From a virus, in IMG/VR virus record IMGVR_UViG_3300043571_000253, positions 1 to 20,973 of that record: 20,973 nucleotides of DNA; one strand, written 5' to 3'. Both the position numbers and the translations under genes were made by a program. Below the pieces are notes generated by a model. That model saw nothing but the letters and a program-made list of their open reading frames with translations, ran no database searches and was not told the origin of the DNA. The first letter of the stretch is position 1. The number at the start of each line of letters is the position of its first letter. Of this stretch, positions 8,936 to 17,200 are shown one piece after another.

Positions 8936-9976
8936 ATGACTGGAACGGACTTTTTATTATATAGAATTATGAAGGGCCATCTCAGCTTTCGCAGAGATGG
9001 TCTTTCTTTATATATACTAGAACCAGATCAAGACTTGATGTATCAATCGTCAGAAGTATATCAAGAAATATATGATAAAGCCTATATAAGCGGTGTAATG
9101 ATTAAAGAAGAGGCTTATGAGCTTATGATGGAAAAATTTTTCTATAGTCCATTTGATGACATGGAATTAGAGAAATTAAAAGCAGATCAAGAAAATTTAA
9201 AAGTTGAATGCTTTAAAAACTTCATGAAGCCTAAAAATTTAACAGGATTAAAATACGCCCTTTTTCAAAATCAAAATGCAATATCTAAAATATATAAAAA
9301 GAAAAGTCAATTTGATCACTTAACTTGTGAAGGTGTTGCAACGCTTGCTCAGTGGAATTGGATTATTGAAAATTCAACTTATTATAAAGACTCCAATAAA
9401 TTATATGACTGGAAAAGATTTTCAGTCAATACAATTATGTCTCATTATGAATCTTCTGTTATACCATCTGAAGATTTTCGAAAAATAGCAAGGTGTGATT
9501 CTTGGCGACCAATGTGGAATTTAGGAAAAAAAACTGGAAATCTTTTTAGTCGGCCAGTATCAATGATGACAAGAGATCAAATAGCTCTATGTTCATTCTC
9601 TACTATGTACGATAATGTATATGAAAGTACAGAAAGCCCCCCAGAAAAAGTTATAGAAGATGACGACTGCTTAGATGGGTGGTTTATAGATCAAAAAAGA
9701 AAATATGAAAGAATGAAAAAGGACCAAGAGGCTGATGCTTTTACTAATAATAAAAAAATCGCAAATGCTGGCGAAATATTTATAATGGCAGGGTCTGACG
9801 AAGAAGCTCAATATGTGGATGGATTTAATAATCAGCATTCCAGAAATATAAAAAATGAAAGGATGGAAATGATTAAAGGAAAAACAAATGTTCAAGATAT
9901 TCAATTTGCAGACGTTGCAATGGATATTGGGATTCAACAAAATAATCTTTTTGCAAATAAACTGAGAGGGAATTAA
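8936..9976 (+). CDS. Conserved phage protein between tail tube and tape measure, function unknown
   Basis: 346 residues, charged and mainly helical. Features include LSLYILEPDQDLMYQSSEVYQ near the N-terminus (split at residues 23-43), a Trp-rich middle (AQWNWIIEN at about 138-146, CDSWRPMWNLGKKTG at 187-201), an acidic EDDDCLDGWFIDQKRK segment (241-256) and a Lys/Asp/Asn-rich C-terminus. I recall the DGWF-x-x-Q-(R/K)-RK segment from proteins at this position in other environmental phages. Tail-assembly chaperones normally lie here, so a chaperone-like assembly role is possible. The start is uncertain: AGG directly abuts the ATG at 8936. The next Met codon (8969, residue 12) has no better ribosome binding site, so I keep the longer form. 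Confidence 0.55.
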   Translation: MTGTDFLLYRIMKGHLSFRRDGLSLYILEPDQDLMYQSSEVYQEIYDKAYISGVMIKEEAYELMMEKFFYSPFDDMELEKLKADQENLKVECFKNFMKPKNLTGLKYALFQNQNAISKIYKKKSQFDHLTCEGVATLAQWNWIIENSTYYKDSNKLYDWKRFSVNTIMSHYESSVIPSEDFRKIARCDSWRPMWNLGKKTGNLFSRPVSMMTRDQIALCSFSTMYDNVYESTESPPEKVIEDDDCLDGWFIDQKRKYERMKKDQEADAFTNNKKIANAGEIFIMAGSDEEAQYVDGFNNQHSRNIKNERMEMIKGKTNVQDIQFADVAMDIGIQQNNLFANKLRGN

Positions 9977-10338
9977 TGGATGACTATTCAAATTATATAA
10001 AAAAATCTTTTGATTTAAAGCAGAAAAGGGAAGAACAAAAAAGAGAGCTTTCAAGAGAGAAGTTGTTGAACATCGCAAAAAAGAAAGTTCAAACAACAAT
10101 GATTGGGGCAATTTCTACTATTGAAAATTATTTTGGGTTTTTATGGGATATTGAAAATCCAACTGCTGAACAAAAAGAACTTCGAAATATTTTTGAAGAA
10201 GTGAGGTCTGAAATCCTTGATCGTGGTAACACACAAATGAGGAATCTGGAAAATGAATTTATCAACTATGATATAACATGGAAAAAATATACTATTAATT
10301 TACCGTTTGTAAACAGAGGAGATGACAATAATGTCTGA
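9976..10338 (+). CDS. Small conserved helical protein, possible tail-assembly factor
   Basis: 120 residues. The first 40 are very rich in Lys, Arg and Glu and look like a charged helix (KQKREEQKRELSREKLLNIA). The rest holds MIGAISTIENYFGFLWDIEN (residues 42-61), EVRSEILDRGNTQMRNLENE and a C-terminal WKKYTINLPF. I recall the combination FGFLW ... R-x-x-(I/V)LDRGN-x-Q-x-RNLE from other environmental phage genomes, always uncharacterised. It sits between the tube and tape-measure genes, so an assembly role is an inference from position. It has a strong ribosome binding site (GAGAGGGA) and a TAATG junction, and it overlaps the next gene by eight bases. Confidence 0.55.
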   Translation: MDDYSNYIKKSFDLKQKREEQKRELSREKLLNIAKKKVQTTMIGAISTIENYFGFLWDIENPTAEQKELRNIFEEVRSEILDRGNTQMRNLENEFINYDITWKKYTINLPFVNRGDDNNV

Positions 10339-11185
10339 GGAATATAGAGAAATAGTGGAAGGCGAAGTTAAAGTTCTTGTAAAGAAGCCAACAAGAAAAG
10401 ATTATAACCAGTCTCAAATTGTTTATAATAAAGTTTGGGCAGAGTGCTTACAAAAAAATGCTTATTTAAGACAAGAACTTAATGATATTCTTGAGAAAAA
10501 GGGATTGTGGAGCAAGGAAAAGCAGGAAAAATACGATCAATTTATTCAGAAGATTAATAATCTTGAATTAATTCTTAAAAAGGGTGGAATCCCATTAAAG
10601 AAAGCAAAGTCAATAGCTATTGATCTTAAAAATACAAGAGAAGAGTTTAGAGATTTAATTTCAGTAAGAACAGCTTACGATAATAATACCGCAGAAGGAA
10701 CTGCTGATAATGCAAGATTTGACTATCTTGTTTCCGTTTGTGTTCTCGATCCATCAACTAAATCTCCTGTATTCAAAGATATAGAAGACTATAATGAAAG
10801 AGGAGCAGAACCTTGGGCCGTAAAAGCTGCTGGTGAACTTGCCAACTTGCTTTATAATCTTGATCAAAACTATGAAAAAAATCTTCCAGAAAACGACTTC
10901 TTGAAAAAGTTTAAGTTTGTTAATGATGAAGGAAGGTTAGTTAATAAAGATGGTCATCTTATCGCTATTGATGAAGATGGTGTTGAAAGATTAATCGATA
11001 AGGATAACTATTTTATTGCTTATGATGAAAATGGAAAATCATATAGAGTCAATAAAAATGGAGAGCCTACAGAAGTTGAACAACTGCCATTTACAGATGA
11101 CGATGGCAATCCAATTAATGATGAAGCTGCTTCACAAGAAGAAGCCAAAAAAACTAAAAAAAAGAAAGACAATCCTGCTGAATAA
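10331..11185 (+). CDS. Putative tail-assembly chaperone-type protein with C-terminal DG repeats
   Basis: 284 residues from the ATG at 10331. I prefer this start to the in-frame ATG at 10322 because AGAGGAG (10315-10321) abuts 10322 but lies nine bases before 10331. The N-terminal 180 residues are helical and charged (VLVKKPTRKDYNQSQIVYNK, NTAEGTADNARFDYLVS). From about residue 195 comes a small repeat region with a (V/I)-(N/D)-K-(D/N)-x theme: LVNKDGHLIAIDEDG, LIDKDNYFIAYDENG, YRVNKNGEP. The end is acidic and then Lys-rich. It is the last gene before the tape measure, where tail-assembly chaperones of siphophages and myophages normally lie. An A-AAA-AAG heptamer occurs at 11158-11164, but the shifted frame stops within six codons, so I see no gpG/gpGT-type fusion. 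Confidence 0.55.
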   Translation: MSEEYREIVEGEVKVLVKKPTRKDYNQSQIVYNKVWAECLQKNAYLRQELNDILEKKGLWSKEKQEKYDQFIQKINNLELILKKGGIPLKKAKSIAIDLKNTREEFRDLISVRTAYDNNTAEGTADNARFDYLVSVCVLDPSTKSPVFKDIEDYNERGAEPWAVKAAGELANLLYNLDQNYEKNLPENDFLKKFKFVNDEGRLVNKDGHLIAIDEDGVERLIDKDNYFIAYDENGKSYRVNKNGEPTEVEQLPFTDDDGNPINDEAASQEEAKKTKKKKDNPAE

Positions 11186-11216
11186 TTGTGTAATATAAAG
11201 TAGGATGGAAAGTAGC

Positions 11217-11269
11217 ACATGCTGGATAGTGTCCGTTTAGATAGAGATACTACCGGCATGTATTTTTTT
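11217..11269 (+). terminator. Strong Rho-independent-type terminator upstream of tape-measure gene
   Basis: The 5' arm ACATGCTGG (11217-11225) pairs with CCGGCATGT (11253-11261) using one G-U pair. A single bulged A at 11226 follows, then TAGTGTC (11227-11233) pairs with GATACTA (11246-11252), again with one G-U pair. That gives 16 base pairs around a 12-base loop, followed by A and a run of seven T (11263-11269). It fits a canonical intrinsic terminator and lies within the only gap of more than 90 bases in the window. No clear promoter lies between it and the next gene, so it may act as a partial terminator setting tape-measure dosage. An RNA-processing or stability hairpin is the alternative. 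Confidence 0.75.
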
Positions 11270-11284
11270 ATAGGAATAAAATAA

Positions 11285-14200
11285 ATGGCTTCAAAGTTTA
11301 CCATTACTGCTGAATTAAACTTACAAACTAAAAATTTAAATCAGGTCGTTAACAATCTAAGGCAGCAGTTTCAAGGGGCCAACCTAAATATAAAACTTAC
11401 GAATTTAGCTCAGGCTAACTCTCAAATGGTTAACTTGTCTAAAAATAGTGCCGCAGCAAAAAAGTCTGTTGACTCTTTGGGTAGTAGTGTTTTAGCCGCC
11501 GCTAAAAGATTTTCAGGCATGGCACTTGCAACGGGAACTCTTATTGGTTTAACTAGAGCTATTAAAAATGCAGTTGGCGAAGCAATTGAATTTGAAAGAG
11601 AAATGGTGAAAATTTCTCAGGCTACTGGGAAAACAATGAGCGATTTAAAATCCTTGTCTAGTGAAATTGGAAATGTAGCTTCAAATTTTGGAGTATCTTC
11701 TAAAGAGTTAGTTTTAGCAGCAAGAGAATTAACACAAGCCGGATTTGCCGCTGATAAAGTTAGAGGAACATTAAAGCTATTAGCACAAACAGAATTAGCT
11801 GCTACCTTCGATTCAATTCAAGACACAACAGAAGGCGTTATCGCTGTTCTTAATCAGTTTGGTAAAACTGCCCAAAGAGCAGGAACAGAAATAGATTTCT
11901 TAGAAAAATCTTTATCTGCTATTAATCAAGTTTCTAAAGATTTCGCTGTTGAATCGGCGGACTTAATTACAGCAATTAGAACAACTGGTTCTGCGTTTGA
12001 AAGCGCTGGTGGTAGTTTAGATGAACTAATTGCACTGTTTACATCTGTACGCTCTACGACTCGTGAATCAGCAGAAAGTATCGCTACAGGATTTAGAACA
12101 ATTTTTACTCGTGTTCAGCGTGTTGACACTATAAATGCACTTAGAAATCTTGGTATAGAACTTCAAGATGCAGAGGGAAAATTTGTCGGTCCAATGGAAG
12201 CCGCTAAAAGGCTAGCAATTGCTTTACAAACTATAGATCCAAGAGATTTTAGATTTAATCTTGTAGTTGAAGAGCTTGGTGGATTCCGTCAAGTTTCAAA
12301 AGTTATTCCTCTTATTCAACAGTTTACAGTTGCACAAAAAGCTCTTAGCTCTGCTCAAGGCGCGAGTGGCTCACTAGCAAAAGACGCCGCAACTGCACAG
12401 CAATCACTATCAGTTCAAATAGATAAAACTCGTGAAGAGTTTAAGAGATTTATAAGAGAATTGACAGATAGTAAATCGTTTCAAGATACTGCAAGATTTT
12501 TATTAAGTTTAGCAAATGCCTTTATAAAAGTTGCAGATACAATAAAACCTCTTATTCCACTTATTGCTACTTTTGCAACCTTTAAATTAGGTCAGGCTTT
12601 TATTCCTGCAATTAAAGGTTTAGGTTCTATTGGCAAGAAGTCTCTTGGCGGACCTATTGGATTTGCTAGCGGTGGAATGGTTCCCGGACAAGGAAATGGA
12701 GATACTGTTCCGGCGATGCTTACTCCGGGCGAATTTGTAATACGCAAGAGTTCTGTTGAAAAATTAGGAGCGGAAAATCTTGCGAGAATGAATAAATATG
12801 CTGCTGGAGGAAGGGTTACTATTTTTCCAAAATCAAATAAATATGGAGTATTTGCTCTTCAACCACTTGGAGCTAAAGATGATATTTTAAGAGGAAAAGC
12901 TAAAGTAAAAAATAAAAGCGTAGAAGCTCAATTAGCAGCTATGGCAAAAAACCCAGACGCTTCTGTTGAAATTGCAGCAGACGATACTTATCAAGTTCCA
13001 GCATTTTATATTGGTGGAAATGATGCTGAAAAATCTCAGGCAATGAAAAAAAGAATTGAAAAAGTTACTAAGGCGGGATTTAAAAAAATAATTTCTACAA
13101 TTATAGAAACTCCTGATTTTAGTCTTGGAAGTCCACCTTTAAAAACAGATCAGTCATATTTTAATAGTGCAATTAAATCTCTTTTTGAAAAAGATAATAG
13201 CGCCAAAGCTACAATCGAAGGTTACGTTCTAGAAGCAGTTACAGCTTCTCTAGGCCAAGTTAAATTAGGCGGAGGAACTTCAAATTGGGACTTTCCTAGT
13301 TTGGGTGGTAAAGGAGAAAAATTATCGCAACTGTTTGGATTAGATAAAGCAGGTTTAATTTCTTCTTTAATTAGTGGAGACGCCAAAAGATCTATATCAG
13401 ATAAAGCTATACGAAGCGTTTTAGGAACAAAAATTGCAAACTCTTTATTACAAGATCGAAGCCAAATTGGACTTACAAAGTATGATCAAACCGGCGCAGG
13501 AGTTAAGATTGAATCAAGCAAGGCCGTAGCAAAAAAACAACAAGCCCAAGTTAAACAATCTAGCCTAAAAGGAATGCAAGCGCAATCAGAGGAATTTAGA
13601 AAAAAAATAGTTGAGATTGCAGGCGAATATTTTAATTTTGCTAAAGATCCTAATACTGGCTTACAAGCAAGTAGATTAAATCTACAAAATTTTGGAGCTG
13701 GTGCTACTGATTTAGTTAAAGGTATTTTAGGACCAGATATGAAAGGAAAATTTGGTAAAAATGATTTTTCTTTAAGTGAAGCCGAACAAAAAAAAGTATT
13801 AGACCAACTAAAGAAATGGCGGGAAGGATCTCCTCCTGTAAGTTTATTAAAATCAGCTCTTGGCGGAATAGTGTCTCGTTTTGCAGAAGGTGGTGGTGTA
13901 AAAAACGCCCCTCTTGTTGATGATATTCTACAGGCTACAGGAGCCATTTTGCCCCATCCAGTAAAGGCTATTCAGGCAATCATTGATGCTGGTGGCGGCG
14001 CAGTTGATATGGATCGCACGCTAAAAAGAACAATTGGTGATCAGGCATACGCAAAAGCCCCTACAAAAAAAGCTCAGGCAGAAGTTCTTAAAAGATATTT
14101 TAGAGATGATGCTGCAAGATTAGCAGATGTAAAATCAGCGCCCTTGACACAGTTTGGAAAAGCATTAAAAGACGCTGTTGAAAGTGGTCAAATTAATCCT

Positions 14201-17200
14201 CGTAAAATGCAGATTATTAGTAAGTCTGGCAGAACTCCCGGTCTTGCCGAATACTTATCTAGTGTATTTGGTATTCCAGTTTCAAATATGGTTTTTACAG
14301 AAGGAAAAACAAAACAGCCAGCACTTGATGCATTAAGACAAAAAGGGCCACGTGCAGATAGAGTTTCTAGATTTGCTAGCGGAGGATTTGCTAGTGGTAC
14401 TGATACTGTTCCAGCCATGCTTACTCCGGGCGAATTCGTTATTAATAAACAATCAGCTCAAAAGATTGGTTATAGCAATTTGCATCGTATGAATAAAGTT
14501 GCTAAATTTGCTAATGGTGGCGCAGTAGGAGTTCAACATTTAGCGATTGGCGGAGAAGTTGATCAGCAGAGCCACTATAAACCTAATAATAAAGAATCTC
14601 TTGATAGTGTGTTATCAAAACACAGAGATGATGAATTACAAAGTAATTTTATTAAGACTGCTAATCTATCTCCTAATTTTGCAGAGAGTTTATCTAAATA
14701 TAGAGAATTGGGATTAATACAAAAAAGTAATAGTAAGGATAGAAATAGTTCTACAAAATCATTTATAGCTGCTTATGGATTATCTAAGCTGAAAGATGAA
14801 GATTTAAAAAATAAATTTAAAGATAAATTTGAAATTAACGATGAAATAAAAAATATTTTTAAATATTACGATTCAGGAATATCGGATTTAGTTTCTTATC
14901 TTGGAAAACAAGATAAAATTAAACTTAGCCAAATTACAGGACATGACTTTAGTAAAAACAAAAATTATGGTAATATAGAAATATTTTCAGGTAAAAATGA
15001 TATATTAGCTAGATATGTCGATGGAGAAAATGATAGAACTGGTTTTGTAGAAGCTAAAAAAAATAAAGATAATTTTTATCGAGTGAAGTTTTCTTATGCA
15101 ACTTCAGGATATGGACCTAAACTATACGATGCGTTATTAGAAGAGGCAGCAAAAATTGGTTCTTGGGTTGCTCCCGACACAAATATCTCAAAAAATGCCG
15201 CTGGAGTCTGGAAAAATTATTATTTGAATAGGCAGGACGTTAATAAAAAATTAATGGACTATAATAATTGGAATAATGCATCAGGTAAATTTCAAACTAA
15301 ACCAGAAAAGGATATAGAAAAACTTAAATTAACTTGGCCTAAAAAAGAAGATCCAGATTGGGCATTACAATACGCCTACCAAAAACCATCATCAGATAAT
15401 AAAAATATTATTAGAGCAAAAAAGAAATTTGGACCTTCTTATGAAGGAAGAGAAGCCGTTCTCGCTTCAATTAAAAATTTTGCAACTGGAGGAAAGACTA
15501 GTGGAACCGACACCGTTCCCGCTATGCTAACTCCGGGCGAATTTGTAATTAATAAACAATCTGCTCAAGCAATTGGATATTCATCTTTAAATAGAATGAA
15601 TAAGGTTGGAAAGTTTGCTAATGGTGGACCCGTTGGAGTTCAATATTTTGCAACTGGAGGAACAGTTGATCCAGCTACCTTAAAAATGCTTGTTGAAATT
15701 AGAAAAATGAGCAGACAAGCTCTTACCCAAGGACCAACAGCATCTGGAGCAGCATTAGGCAGTGGTAATAAGCAAATTCAAACATTTATAAAGATGGTTG
15801 AGGCTTTAAATAAAGCTGGTCTAGATAGTTCTAAATTAATTAAAGAAGGTTTTGCCGAAATTAAAAAAGATGCAGCTAATTTTAAAATTAGTAAAGAACT
15901 CAAAGCTACTTATAAAGAAGCAGCTTCTAATACTTCAAATAATCAGGAACAACAATTACAAAAGGCTTCGCAAACAAATATTCAAAATCTTCTCTTGTTA
16001 GGTAGTGCAATTGGAAGTGTTGTCACTCAATTTACTACTCTTTCAGATGAACAAAAGGCTTATTATGGTGCTTTAACTGCTACATTTACTGTTTACCAAG
16101 GCATTGGACAAAATTTAAAGAATTTTGGATTAGGTATTATTGAAACAATGCAACAACGTAAACAGGAAAAATTAGCATTAGCTCAAAGTGCCGCTGCAAT
16201 GAAGAATCATGCTAATGCAGCAAATCAAGCTGCTACACAGATAAAATCTGGATCAGTAGGCAGTAAGGCTGGATCTACAGCAGGAGGTTCTGGAATTGGT
16301 GGAACAATAAGCAAACTAGATAAGGGCATGGTTATTTTTGACGGTATTATAACTGGATTCTCTGCTGTAATGGCAATTGCGGCAGCTAATGCTGCTTATT
16401 ACGCTGAAGTTTCTGAAAAATCAGCTAAGAAAATGAATGAAACGATTGATGCATTGTTTAAAGATGCTAGCAAAGTTTCTACAGGAAAACTAACATCAGA
16501 TATATCTCAAGCGTCTTCAGATAAAGCCAAAGCATCTTTGATGGGTAAAATTGGATCAGATTCAAAATCTATTATGAAAATTCTTGGAGCTGCTATAGGA
16601 GGAGGAATAATAGGCGGAAAAGTAGGTGGTGTAGCTGGAACTGCTACAGGAGTTCCCGGAGGAACTTTAGTCGGAGCTGGTATAGGGGCTACTGCTGGCG
16701 CTTTTGGAGGCGCGTATTTACAATATCAAGATCAAGTTGCTAGAGCTGAAGCTAAACAAAAACAAATGCTTGATGATTTAAATGCAGCAAGTGCTAGTCT
16801 AGCAGTTAGTTTTAAAACTTCTGCTGAAGAAACTCAAAAACTTCAAAAGTTCATGGGTTCTATTGATAAAAAAACCGATAAACAAGTTTCAGATCAGGCG
16901 GCAGCTAGTACAACTAAGTTTGTTCAATCTTTAGATGCAGCTACTAATGCTGAATTAAAGTATATGAATGCTGCTGGCTCTTTAGTAGAAGCACAGAAAT
17001 TATTTGGTGATCAAATAAAACAAGCAAAAGAAAAAGCAGATGAATTTGGCAAAGCTCTTGATCAAATTATTGGCGCTGAATATGCAAGGCAAATAACTCA
17101 GTTAGGTAATAAAATTGGAACAAAGGGTGTTGATGTTGGTGGAGAAATTAGTAAAATTGTTGAAAGTCAAAAAGAAAATATAAGCAAAAGAACAACAGCG

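Noticed and set aside
10322-10330. Start of the chaperone-type gene at the ATG at 10322
   Set aside because: The AGAGGAG site ends at 10321 and leaves no spacing for this ATG; the ATG at 10331 has nine bases of spacing.
11145-11198. Programmed frameshift (A-AAA-AAG at 11158-11164) making a gpG/gpGT-type chaperone fusion
   Set aside because: The -1 frame stops within six codons and the +1 frame within about 12, so no T-like extension exists in the gap before the tape measure.
13486-13947. Antisense reading frames, including the 153-codon one here and others at 9671-10111 and 3592-3900
   Set aside because: They lie wholly inside strongly supported + strand genes, have low-complexity translations rich in Phe, Ser, Leu or Cys, and lack ribosome binding sites. 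They are shadows of the coding strand.
14560-15470. Intein or mobile element inserted in the tape-measure gene
   Set aside because: There is no intein N-terminal Cys/Ser splicing block or C-terminal HN motif, no homing-endonuclease motif, no transposase and no terminal inverted repeats. The flanking similarity is the protein module.
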